Shown: piece after piece, positions 18,461 through 25,946 of the stretch
How the letters are laid out: each line of letters begins with the position of its first letter
Position numbering within the stretch: position 1 is the first letter of the stretch
Assembly (NCBI GenBank): GCA_003543215.1
Contig: DPJD01000001.1
Location: 616,860 to 680,859 of the forward strand
DNA length: 64,000 nt
Direction: 5' to 3'
Source: Erysipelotrichaceae bacterium
GTDB taxonomy: Bacteria > Bacillota_I > Bacilli_A > Erysipelotrichales > Erysipelotrichaceae
Notes under the pieces: model-generated
What the model was told of the DNA's origin: nothing
Databases searched by the model: none
Seen by the model: the letters and a program-made list of their open reading frames with translations, nothing else
Translations under genes and position numbers: made by a program

Positions 18461-19039
18461 ATGATTGCATACATTACAGGAAAAGTTCATAGTTACGGAT
18501 CAGATTGGGTGATTCTAGATCATATGGGTCTAGGTTATCGAATCTTTTTCGCATATCCGGAACGTTTGAAACTTAATGAAGAAGTTTGTTTATACACTTA
18601 TCAGTACATCCGTGAAGATGAACACAGTCTTTATGGATTCTTAAACATGCAAGAATATGAGTTCTTTTTAAAGTTGATCAGTGTCAAAGGGGTTGGATGT
18701 AAAACAGCGAATGCGATTTTCGCAGCTTCACGTTTTGAACAACTCGTATTGGCCATTGAGAATTCTGATTTGGATTTCTTAAAGCGTTTGCCTGGTATTG
18801 GGGCAAAGACTGCTTCACAAATCATCTTGGATCTTAAGGGAAAACTCATTTCCATGCGTAATGAAGAAGTGAAGGGTTCAAGATCTGTTCAAGAAGCACT
18901 TGAGGCATTGAAGGCTTTGGGTTATAAGCAAAGTGAATTGACACCCTTACTGAAAGAGCTTGAGAAATCGAGCAATGAGAGTGTCGATGTCATCTTAAAG
19001 CTCGCTTTACAGCTTTTGGCTCAAAGAAGGAGACAATAA
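18461..19039 (+). CDS. ruvA: Holliday junction DNA helicase subunit RuvA
   Basis: A tetrameric Holliday-junction binding subunit that loads RuvB rings for branch migration. The 192 residues contain the N-terminal OB fold (MIAYITGKVHSYGSDWVILD), two helix-hairpin-helix motifs (GVGCKTANAIF and PGIGAKTASQIILDLKGKL) and the C-terminal RuvB-binding three-helix domain. There is no Shine-Dalgarno sequence. The -10 hexamer lies six bases upstream, so the mRNA may be leaderless. ruvB follows after one base. ruvC is not here, as usual in Firmicutes. Confidence 0.96.
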   Translation: MIAYITGKVHSYGSDWVILDHMGLGYRIFFAYPERLKLNEEVCLYTYQYIREDEHSLYGFLNMQEYEFFLKLISVKGVGCKTANAIFAASRFEQLVLAIENSDLDFLKRLPGIGAKTASQIILDLKGKLISMRNEEVKGSRSVQEALEALKALGYKQSELTPLLKELEKSSNESVDVILKLALQLLAQRRRQ

Positions 19040-19040
19040 G

Positions 19041-20042
19041 ATGGAACGCTTATTATCATCAAATTTGATGCAAGAAGATGAGGATGTTAATTTACGACCC
19101 CAGAGTTTGAATGAATATGTGGGTCAAACGAGTTTAAAAGAGAATCTTCGTATCTTTATTCAAGCTGCGAAGTCACGCGAAGAGAGTTTGGATCATGTCT
19201 TATTGTATGGGCCACCTGGCTTGGGTAAAACTACTTTGGCGTATATCTTGTCTCACGAGATGGAAAGCAATATTCGGATTACCAGTGGGCCGAGTATCGA
19301 GCGTTCGGGTGATCTAGCTGCGATTCTAAGTACTTTACAAGCAGGGGACGTCTTGTTTATTGATGAGATCCATCGACTTCCTAAAGCAGTTGAAGAGGTA
19401 TTGTATCCTGCGATGGAAGACTATGCGATTGATGTGGTCGTTGGAAAGGAAGCTTCGGTGCGTTCGATTCGTTTAGAACTGCCGCCTTTCACTTTGGTTG
19501 GCGCAACGACAAGGGCGGGGGATCTAACCGCACCTTTGCGAGATCGTTTCGGGATCGTAAGTAAATTAGATTATTATTCGCATGCAGAATTAAAGCAGAT
19601 CATTGAGCGGACTTCTAGAGTTATGGAGACCAGCATCGATCAAGCTGCGATCAATGAAATCGCAAAACGCAGTCGTGGGACACCACGTATCGCGAATCGT
19701 TTGTTTAGACGTGTGCGTGATTTCGCTCAGGTATTGAATGATGGACATATTGATATCAAAGTTGCGGAGTTGGCTTTAGATCGATTAAAAGTCGATCATT
19801 TGGGACTGGATGACGTGGATATTCGCTATTTGAAGGGTATCATCGAACGCTTCAATGGGGGACCTGTTGGTTTAGATGCGATTGCGTCTAGTATCCAGGA
19901 AGAAGCCATGACCTTGGAAGATGTTTATGAGCCTTATCTATTACAGATTGGGTTCATCAACCGTACGGCACGCGGACGTGTCGTTACACAAAAAGCATAC
20001 CAACATTTAGGCATTCTAATACAAGAGGGACTCTTTGAGTAA
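19041..20042 (+). CDS. ruvB: Holliday junction ATP-dependent helicase RuvB
   Basis: The hexameric AAA+ motor that drives branch migration with RuvA. It has 333 residues, the usual length. Walker A GPPGLGKTT is at about 57-65 and Walker B is in FIDEIHRLPK. Sensor-1 is in TTRAGDLT with the arginine finger region RDRFG, and the C-terminal winged helix ends in GRVVTQKAYQHL. AAGGAGA precedes the start. It is co-transcribed with ruvA and closed by a terminator that begins inside its own end. Confidence 0.97.
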   Translation: MERLLSSNLMQEDEDVNLRPQSLNEYVGQTSLKENLRIFIQAAKSREESLDHVLLYGPPGLGKTTLAYILSHEMESNIRITSGPSIERSGDLAAILSTLQAGDVLFIDEIHRLPKAVEEVLYPAMEDYAIDVVVGKEASVRSIRLELPPFTLVGATTRAGDLTAPLRDRFGIVSKLDYYSHAELKQIIERTSRVMETSIDQAAINEIAKRSRGTPRIANRLFRRVRDFAQVLNDGHIDIKVAELALDRLKVDHLGLDDVDIRYLKGIIERFNGGPVGLDAIASSIQEEAMTLEDVYEPYLLQIGFINRTARGRVVTQKAYQHLGILIQEGLFE

Positions 20043-20059
20043 AACTCTTGTTTTTTTTT
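20022..20059 (+). terminator. Terminator after ruvB
   Basis: CAAGAG pairs with CTCTTG, with an inner GAGT/ACTC hairpin, followed by nine T. The 5' arm is within ruvB codons. Confidence 0.75.
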
Positions 20060-20102
20060 GGAGTTATGTTATTATTGTGTCGTTAATCAAGGAGAGGGAC
20101 AC

Positions 20103-20423
20103 ATGTTTAATTTTGGTCGTAATCAATTAAGTCAGGAAGAAGCATACAAGCAATTAAAAAACGATAAGAGTATCATTCTTATCGATGTTCGTACCGTAGA
20201 GGAGTTTGAAGAAGATGGTCATGTCGAGGGAAGTATCAATGTACCTTTGCATACCGTTCCAAACGATTTTGCAAAAGTCGTGCCAAATAAGGACGCTAAG
20301 ATCTTTATCATTTGTTACAGTGGTGCTCGTGCAGCGGATGCGACTGCATATGTCAAACGTTTAGGTTATACGGATGTCCACAATATTGGCGGCGTTGGTA
20401 CTTGGCGTTACGGTTTAGTTTAA
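20103..20423 (+). CDS. Single-domain rhodanese
   Basis: A 106-residue sulfurtransferase-fold protein with active Cys C71 in the loop CYSGARA, the preceding IDVRTVEEFEEDGH motif and the closing NIGGVGTW. Single-domain rhodaneses move sulfur from thiosulfate or persulfides to acceptors, and the natural partner is unknown. The ATG follows GGAG. A longer upstream frame runs through untranslated sequence. It converges on the HAD gene, the two stop regions overlapping by four bases. Its terminator lies within the HAD coding sequence. Confidence 0.88.
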   Translation: MFNFGRNQLSQEEAYKQLKNDKSIILIDVRTVEEFEEDGHVEGSINVPLHTVPNDFAKVVPNKDAKIFIICYSGARAADATAYVKRLGYTDVHNIGGVGTWRYGLV

Positions 20424-21076
20424 AGTTCTAGAAACTTTATGAGTTGATAAACATCTGAACATGCATGTTGAGATGTTTTTTTTATGTGTTCAAGCAAGCG
20501 CTCATCGTTGTGTGCCCATTTTGCCCAGACAAAATCAACCTTTGCATTTTCAGCCATGCTTAAACCTACAGGCATGTCATCGATCACACAGATATCTTCA
20601 TGTTTAAGTTCATAGTCCTTTAATACATCAACAATTGGTTTGATGTGAGGTTTGATATTATCAGGACCTGCATCGTACCCATAGATACGATCGGGGATAA
20701 AATTGAAATGATCCTGATAATCACGTTGAATTTCCTTTGACTCAGAATAAGACACGACAATAATGATTCCACCTTGTGCTTTGAAGCGATGTAAGAGCTC
20801 GTACCAACCATCAAAGGCGGGTGCTTGTTTATTGCTTGTATGATTTTTCCATATTGCATATTCCGTCATCATTTCGACTTTATCGAAACCATATCGAAGC
20901 TCACATAAGTGATGAAAACCATAGACAAAACAGTGATGATTGAAATCATCAAAAGTAAGTGGGTCATGATTTGGTCGTAATTGTCTCAGTGTATCAAGAA
21001 AAGCCGGATAATGGATTGTTCTGGAGCTGTCTACGACGGTATCATCATGATCAAGGACTAAACATTTATATTTCAT
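20420..21076 (-). CDS. HAD-family hydrolase (phosphatase)
   Basis: A 218-residue haloacid dehalogenase-type phosphatase. Motif I DHDDT has nucleophile D9 and acid D11, the second motif Ser is in VVSYSES, and the Lys motif is followed by VIDDMPVG. The cap is of the alpha-helical C1 type. Such enzymes hydrolyse small phosphoesters (phosphoglycolate, beta-phosphoglucomutase relatives), but the substrate cannot be named. It is divergent from murG. The start codon has no ribosome site, and an extended -10 box sits six bases upstream. Its last 20 or so codons double as the terminator of the rhodanese gene. Confidence 0.82.
   Translation of the reverse strand: MKYKCLVLDHDDTVVDSSRTIHYPAFLDTLRQLRPNHDPLTFDDFNHHCFVYGFHHLCELRYGFDKVEMMTEYAIWKNHTSNKQAPAFDGWYELLHRFKAQGGIIIVVSYSESKEIQRDYQDHFNFIPDRIYGYDAGPDNIKPHIKPIVDVLKDYELKHEDICVIDDMPVGLSMAENAKVDFVWAKWAHNDERLLEHIKKTSQHACSDVYQLIKFLEL
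20451..20483 (+). terminator. Terminator of rhodanese gene, inside HAD coding end
   Basis: ACATCT-AACATG pairs with CATGTT-AGATGT (one mismatch pair), followed by eight T. It lies 28 bases beyond the rhodanese stop and within the antisense HAD codons. Confidence 0.85.
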
Positions 21077-21082
21077 GGTTTC

Positions 21083-21091
21083 ATTTTATCA
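21083..21091 (-). promoter_or_regulatory. Extended -10 promoter of the HAD gene
   Basis: On the minus strand TGA-TAAAAT ends exactly six bases before the HAD ATG. There is no ribosome site and no clear -35 box. Confidence 0.55.
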
Positions 21092-21111
21092 TAAAGAGCT
21101 TTTTTGGATTA

Positions 21112-21120
21112 TGATATAAT
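21112..21120 (+). promoter_or_regulatory. Extended -10 promoter of murG-murB-divIB
   Basis: TGA-TATAAT lies 23 bases before murG, with a GAAGGGAG ribosome site between. It is divergent from the HAD promoter 20 bases away. Confidence 0.65.
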
Positions 21121-21143
21121 GACTTAGCGAAGGGAGTCTTCAC

Positions 21144-22223
21144 ATGAAAATTTGTATTGTGACGGGCGGTACAGGGGGACATATCTATCCTGCATTGGCA
21201 CTTGCTCAAGCTTTAAAAGATCAAGACGCTAAGCATGAGCTCTTATTCATAGGTAACGAAGACCGAATGGAAGCGCGTATGATTCCACAAGCTGGCTATG
21301 CTTTCAAAGGAATCCAAACAAAGGGAATTCAAGGCAACATCTTGAATAAACTCTATGCACTTTATACATTATTTTTTAATCGTAAATCTGTTCGAAGTAT
21401 CATCAATTCATTTAAGCCGGAACTTGTGATTGGTTTTGGTGGCTATGTTTGTGTGCCTGTCATACTAGAAGCTAAGAAGTTTGGCATAAAAACGTTCTTG
21501 CATGAACAAAATGCAATAGCGGGTAAAGCAAATCTCTTTCTTGCGAAACATGTGGATGGAATCGCTGCGAGTTATGAAGCGAATCTAAATCAGTTTCCAA
21601 AAGGTAAAACACGTTTGATTGGAAATCCAAGAACGTACGTCTTTAAGCAGAAAGCACGTGCAAATTCATTACTGAATGAATTAGGCTTGGATCCTAATAA
21701 ACCGAGTGTATTGTTTGTCATGGGCTCATTAGGATCGGCTTCCATCAATGCGATGATGGGGAGTGTTCTAGCGCTTTTAGATAAACACCATTTACAATGC
21801 ATTTATGTTACGGGTAAGCAGCATTATGATACATTCATCGAGGAACATGATGAGACTGCACAGATTAAGATCGTACCTTATATCGATCAAATTCAAGCGA
21901 TGCATGAAGTAAGCTTGATGGTTACACGTGGTGGAGCTACAACAGCAGCAGAAATCATGGTGAGTGGCTGTCCATCCATCATCATTCCAAGCCCTTTTGT
22001 GCCTAATAATCATCAATATCATAATGCAAAGGTGTTGTACGATGCAGGCGCAAGTATCCTAGTCGAAGAGAAGACTTGCGATGCGCAACAATTGAGCATG
22101 TTGATTTTAGATTTGGTTGCGGATACGGATCGTTTGACGCTGATGAGTGAAAAAGCAAAGACGTTTGGAAGACCTAATGCGGCAGAGGACTTTATTGCAT
22201 GGATTGATGAGGTGATGCCTTGA
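21144..22223 (+). CDS. murG: UDP-GlcNAc:lipid I GlcNAc transferase MurG
   Basis: Peripheral membrane glycosyltransferase (GT28) that turns lipid I into lipid II in peptidoglycan synthesis. It has 359 residues, the normal length. The N-domain has the TGGTGGHIYPALAL loop, then GFGGYVCVP and LHEQNAIAGKAN. The C-domain has MGSLGSASIN in place of the usual GGSxG form, and TRGGATTAAEI for UDP-GlcNAc binding. It is the first gene of murG-murB-divIB, the order seen in Bacillus, and overlaps murB by four bases. Confidence 0.96.
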   Translation: MKICIVTGGTGGHIYPALALAQALKDQDAKHELLFIGNEDRMEARMIPQAGYAFKGIQTKGIQGNILNKLYALYTLFFNRKSVRSIINSFKPELVIGFGGYVCVPVILEAKKFGIKTFLHEQNAIAGKANLFLAKHVDGIAASYEANLNQFPKGKTRLIGNPRTYVFKQKARANSLLNELGLDPNKPSVLFVMGSLGSASINAMMGSVLALLDKHHLQCIYVTGKQHYDTFIEEHDETAQIKIVPYIDQIQAMHEVSLMVTRGGATTAAEIMVSGCPSIIIPSPFVPNNHQYHNAKVLYDAGASILVEEKTCDAQQLSMLILDLVADTDRLTLMSEKAKTFGRPNAAEDFIAWIDEVMP

Positions 22224-23128
22224 TGGATCGTTATGCAAAGTATCAAATCTATGGTGAAATCAAATATCAGGCATCTTTGAAGAAATATACCAGTCTCAGA
22301 GTAGGTGGCACGGTAGATGCCTTGATCTATCCACATGATTTAAATTCGCTTTTGGGTTTATTAAAAGATCTTCATGAAGATTCAATTCCGTTTAAGATAT
22401 GGGGGATGGGTTCGAATATCTTGGCGAGTGATGATCATTACCAAGGATTAGTTGTGAAATTAGATCTATGTTTGAAATCGGTTGTGTTTCAAGGGAATAA
22501 AATCTATGTTCAAGCTGGTGTCAGTCTTATTGCGTTAGCCTATCTTGCAGCAGATAATGCCCTAAGTGGTTTCGAGTTTGCATCGGGTATTCCTGGTTCA
22601 GTTGGGGGTGCTTTGTTTATGAATGCTGGAGCATATAAACATGATGTCTATGAATGTCTGGATAAAATCCTTGTTTATCGTGATGATCGTGTGGAATGGA
22701 TTGAAAAGAATGAAATCGAAGTGAAATATCGCTATACAAGCTTTATGAATCATCGTGATTGGATTATTCTTGAGGCTGTGTTCAATTGTAATGATGCAGA
22801 TAAAGATCGTGTCTTGCATACAATGGATGAACGCCGTCAAAGACGGATCGCATCTCAACCCTTAGATCTTCCCAGTGCAGGCAGTGTGTTCAGAAATCCT
22901 GAGACAATGAGTGCTTGGTCTTGCATCGATGCGGTAGGCTTAAGAGGATACCGTATCGGTGGGGCAATGTTTTCTGAAAAACACAGTAATTTTATTGTCA
23001 ACAATGAGGATGCGAAGGCGAAAGATGTCATGGATTTGATCTATTTGGCGCAAAATAAAGTAGAAGAAATGTTCAACATTAGGCTCAAACCTGAAATCGA
23101 GTTCTTCAATTGGAGCAATCATGACTGA
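22220..23128 (+). CDS. murB: UDP-N-acetylenolpyruvoylglucosamine reductase MurB
   Basis: FAD/NADPH enzyme producing UDP-MurNAc, the second committed step of peptidoglycan precursor synthesis. The 302-residue type II MurB has the FAD-binding segment (GMGSNILASD), GSVGGALFMNAGAY, YRYTSF, the catalytic Ser in SAGSVFRNP, and the C-terminal KPEIEFF with the catalytic Glu. The start overlaps the murG stop, and the end overlaps divIB by eight bases. Confidence 0.95.
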   Translation: MMDRYAKYQIYGEIKYQASLKKYTSLRVGGTVDALIYPHDLNSLLGLLKDLHEDSIPFKIWGMGSNILASDDHYQGLVVKLDLCLKSVVFQGNKIYVQAGVSLIALAYLAADNALSGFEFASGIPGSVGGALFMNAGAYKHDVYECLDKILVYRDDRVEWIEKNEIEVKYRYTSFMNHRDWIILEAVFNCNDADKDRVLHTMDERRQRRIASQPLDLPSAGSVFRNPETMSAWSCIDAVGLRGYRIGGAMFSEKHSNFIVNNEDAKAKDVMDLIYLAQNKVEEMFNIRLKPEIEFFNWSNHD

Positions 23129-23876
23129 GGTTCCTTCGGTTGATGTGCTGATCGCAGAACAACGTGCTAAAAAGAAAGCATTAAAACTTATTAAATTTAA
23201 ACGTTTTTTAGTCAGTATGATGATCATCGTTATCTTCGGTGGTTCGGTTTATGGCGTTATTCGATTAGATTACTTCAATCTTAAAAAGATTGATGTGACA
23301 GGGAATCGTTTTTTAAAGACAGAATATCTTCAAGATATCATGTGGTCACAGATGCAAGATAAAGTGGGTCTTACCTCAGGGATGCGATTAAGTGCATTGA
23401 TTGATGAAGAGACATTGATTGCTTCTTATTCGATTCGTTATCCGCGTTTCAATGAAATCATGGTTAGTGTCACTGAATATCGGACATTGGCTCATCTTAT
23501 CGATCAGAACCAGGTTTTGCTTGAGAATAATCAAGTTGTAAGTTTTGATGCATCGAAGATGATTTATCCAATTGGTGTTCCTTTGATCAGTGGATATGAA
23601 GATGCAATTGCTCATGAGCGACTAACGGAAGCATTATTGAGTTTGAGTGCTGAGAATCTGATGAACATATCAGAGCTTAAACGTGATCCTAAATCCTACG
23701 ATGCGTATTATGCACATTTGCGTATGATGGATGGGATCCAGGTTTATACGGCCTTATCCAGCTTGCATGTATTGAACGATTATCTCAAGATTCGGAATGC
23801 ATTGAGTCCTGAGCATGATTGTATTGCGATTGACGAAATCACAGCTGTACCGTATAGTTTCTCTTGTGCCTCTTAA
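23121..23876 (+). CDS. divIB: Cell division protein DivIB/FtsQ
   Basis: Bitopic divisome protein that links FtsL/DivIC and FtsW-FtsI at the septum. The 251 residues contain a short basic cytoplasmic tail (KKKALKLIKFKR), one TM helix at about 32-50, and a POTRA domain (LKKIDVTGNRFLKTEYLQ). The beta domain is typical of FtsQ and ends in a short Cys-containing tail. Identification rests on topology, POTRA sequence and its position after murG-murB, as in Bacillus. The conservation is modest, as usual for this family. Confidence 0.85.
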   Translation: MTEVPSVDVLIAEQRAKKKALKLIKFKRFLVSMMIIVIFGGSVYGVIRLDYFNLKKIDVTGNRFLKTEYLQDIMWSQMQDKVGLTSGMRLSALIDEETLIASYSIRYPRFNEIMVSVTEYRTLAHLIDQNQVLLENNQVVSFDASKMIYPIGVPLISGYEDAIAHERLTEALLSLSAENLMNISELKRDPKSYDAYYAHLRMMDGIQVYTALSSLHVLNDYLKIRNALSPEHDCIAIDEITAVPYSFSCAS

Positions 23877-23878
23877 AA

Positions 23879-23907
23879 TGTGAAAAAGGTAGAATTTTTG
23901 TTATAAT
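23879..23907 (+). promoter_or_regulatory. Putative promoter of asp23-fakA
   Basis: TATAAT at 23902-23907 has a weak -35 (TGTGAA) 17 bases upstream. An AAAGGAG ribosome site follows before the ATG. Confidence 0.5.
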
Positions 23908-23930
23908 GAACTTGTTAAAAGGAGATCAGT

Positions 23931-24290
23931 ATGTCAATAGAGCGTTCAACGCAATTAGGTAATATCAATATCTCGCATGATGCGATTGCTAGTTTGGCTG
24001 GTGGTGTCGTAACGGAATGTTACGGTGTTGTTGGTATGGCTTCTCAAAAAGTCGTTAAAGATGGCATTGCCGAGCTATTACGTAAAGAAAATTATAGTAA
24101 GGGTGTCATCGTTCGTGATGGGGCTAAGGGATTGGAACTTGATCTTTACTTGATCATTGGTTTTGGCGTCAAAATCTCAGAAGTCGTCAATGAAGTACAG
24201 AAAAAAACCAAGTATGTTTTGGAAAAATCATTGGATTTGAAATTCAATGCCATTAATGTCTATGTCCAAGGCGTTCGGGTGATTGGTTAG
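23931..24290 (+). CDS. yloU: Asp23/Gls24 family protein (YloU-like)
   Basis: A 119-residue DUF322 protein with no enzymatic motif. The pattern GNINISHDAIASLAGGVVTECYGVVGM and the closing VNVYVQGVRV are diagnostic of the family. Relatives are linked to cell-envelope stress and, next to fakA, to fatty acid metabolism. It is paired with fakA exactly as yloU-yloV in Bacillus. A second family member occurs at 47716. Confidence 0.88.
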   Translation: MSIERSTQLGNINISHDAIASLAGGVVTECYGVVGMASQKVVKDGIAELLRKENYSKGVIVRDGAKGLELDLYLIIGFGVKISEVVNEVQKKTKYVLEKSLDLKFNAINVYVQGVRVIG

Positions 24291-24294
24291 AACT

Positions 24295-25923
24295 ATGAAT
24301 AAATTAGACGGATCGTTGTTCAAATCCATGTTGGTGAGTGGTGCGAACAATTTAAGTAATCATCACCATGAAGTGGATGCTTTAAATGTTTTCCCTGTAC
24401 CGGATGGAGATACTGGTACGAATATGAATTTGACTTTTAGTGCTGGGGTTAAGGATACGCAATCCATTCTCACTATGAATGTGGGGGATATCGCTAAGGT
24501 TTTATCCAAGGGTTTATTGATGGGTGCACGTGGCAATTCAGGTGTCATCTTATCTCAGATCTTTAGAGGTTTCTATCAAAGCGTGGATGGTAAAGCCGAT
24601 ATCTATGCCAAGGATTTTGCGGATGCGTTTGTAAAAGGAACGGAAATTGCTTATAAAGCTGTCATGCGTCCTGTAGAAGGAACGATTTTAACGGTTTTAC
24701 GTGAAAGTAGTAAGCAAGCTCAAGATTACTTGAAAACTTATCCTGAAAAAGATATTTTAGAATACTTTGATTTCTTGATTGCTTCGGCGCATGAGTCCTT
24801 ATTGAGAACACCTGATTTATTGCCTGTTTTAAAGGAAGTTGGTGTTGTGGATAGTGGTGCTTATGGATATATCAAGATTCTTGAAGGATTTAGATTAGGC
24901 TTACAAGGCAAACCTGTAGCCATTCTCGATAATATTGAGATTGGTGAAGGTGTCCAAAAGAACATTGAAAATGAAGAATTTGGTTATTGTACTGAATTCA
25001 TCGTACGTTTGACACCAGAGTTGATTGAAACATTTAGTGAATTGGAATTACGCGAACGTCTATCACGTTTGGGTGATTCAATCGTGGTTGTACAGGATGA
25101 AGAAATCGTCAAAGTACATATCCATACATTGACGCCAGGGGACGCCTTGAATTTAGGTCAACGTTATGGTGATTTCGTTAAATTGAAAATTGAGAACATG
25201 CAGGAGCAACATGAGCATCTGACGCATATGGCTCCTGAGTTGAAACCTGTTGTTAAAGAAAAACAAAAATATGCGATCATCGCGGTTGCGGCTGGAGATG
25301 GCGTCAAAGAATTGTTTGAATCTTATCGTGTCGATGTGGTCATTAGTGGTGGTCAAACCATGAATCCGTCGACTGAAGATTTCGTAGCAGCGATTCAATC
25401 GCTTAATGCGGAACACATCTTCATCCTTCCTAACAACTCAAATATCATTCTTGCGGCTCAACAAGCTGAATCTTTAATCGAGGATGCGGATGTACGTGTC
25501 TTACCAACCAAGAGCATTCCTCAAGGTTTAAGTGCTTGCATCATGTTCAACCCTGAAGTCAGTATTGATGAGAATGTTGCGGAAATGACTGAAGCCTTTA
25601 AGAATGTTAAAACAGCTATGGTCACTTATGCGATCAAAGACACCAGTTTTGAAGGTGTTTCGATTAGTGCGGGTGATTACATGGGTATTTTGGAAAAACA
25701 AATCATATGTAGCACCAATGATAAATTGGATGCGACTAAGAAATTGTTGTTAGAGGCTGTGAAAACTGAAGATGGTTTGATCACGGTATTGGTAGGTGAA
25801 GATGTCAGTAAGGAAGAACTTGCGGATATCGAAGCATTTATTGGTGAGCATTTCGATCACTGCGAAGTTGAAGTCACGCTAGGACAGCAACCAGTATATT
25901 CATTTATATTTGGAATTGAGTAA
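24295..25923 (+). CDS. fakA: Fatty acid kinase catalytic subunit FakA (YloV/DAK2)
   Basis: Phosphorylates exogenous or recycled fatty acids bound to a FakB (DegV-type) carrier so they can enter phospholipid synthesis. The 542 residues comprise the N-terminal DhaL ATP-binding domain with the magnesium-binding Asp cluster (FPVPDGDTGTNMN), a GARGNSGVI loop, and a middle domain. The C-terminal FakB-binding domain follows. The ATG at 24295 is preferred over a TTG four codons upstream that lies in the yloU end. fakB is not in the window. A terminator hairpin overlaps its stop. Confidence 0.92.
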   Translation: MNKLDGSLFKSMLVSGANNLSNHHHEVDALNVFPVPDGDTGTNMNLTFSAGVKDTQSILTMNVGDIAKVLSKGLLMGARGNSGVILSQIFRGFYQSVDGKADIYAKDFADAFVKGTEIAYKAVMRPVEGTILTVLRESSKQAQDYLKTYPEKDILEYFDFLIASAHESLLRTPDLLPVLKEVGVVDSGAYGYIKILEGFRLGLQGKPVAILDNIEIGEGVQKNIENEEFGYCTEFIVRLTPELIETFSELELRERLSRLGDSIVVVQDEEIVKVHIHTLTPGDALNLGQRYGDFVKLKIENMQEQHEHLTHMAPELKPVVKEKQKYAIIAVAAGDGVKELFESYRVDVVISGGQTMNPSTEDFVAAIQSLNAEHIFILPNNSNIILAAQQAESLIEDADVRVLPTKSIPQGLSACIMFNPEVSIDENVAEMTEAFKNVKTAMVTYAIKDTSFEGVSISAGDYMGILEKQIICSTNDKLDATKKLLLEAVKTEDGLITVLVGEDVSKEELADIEAFIGEHFDHCEVEVTLGQQPVYSFIFGIE

Positions 25924-25946
25924 GAGGGCGTCAGCCCTTTTCTTTT
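25922..25946 (+). terminator. Terminator between fakA and recG
   Basis: AGAGGGC pairs with GCCCTTT around a GTCA loop, followed by TCTTTT. It overlaps the fakA stop, and the tract directly abuts the recG ATG. Confidence 0.75.
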
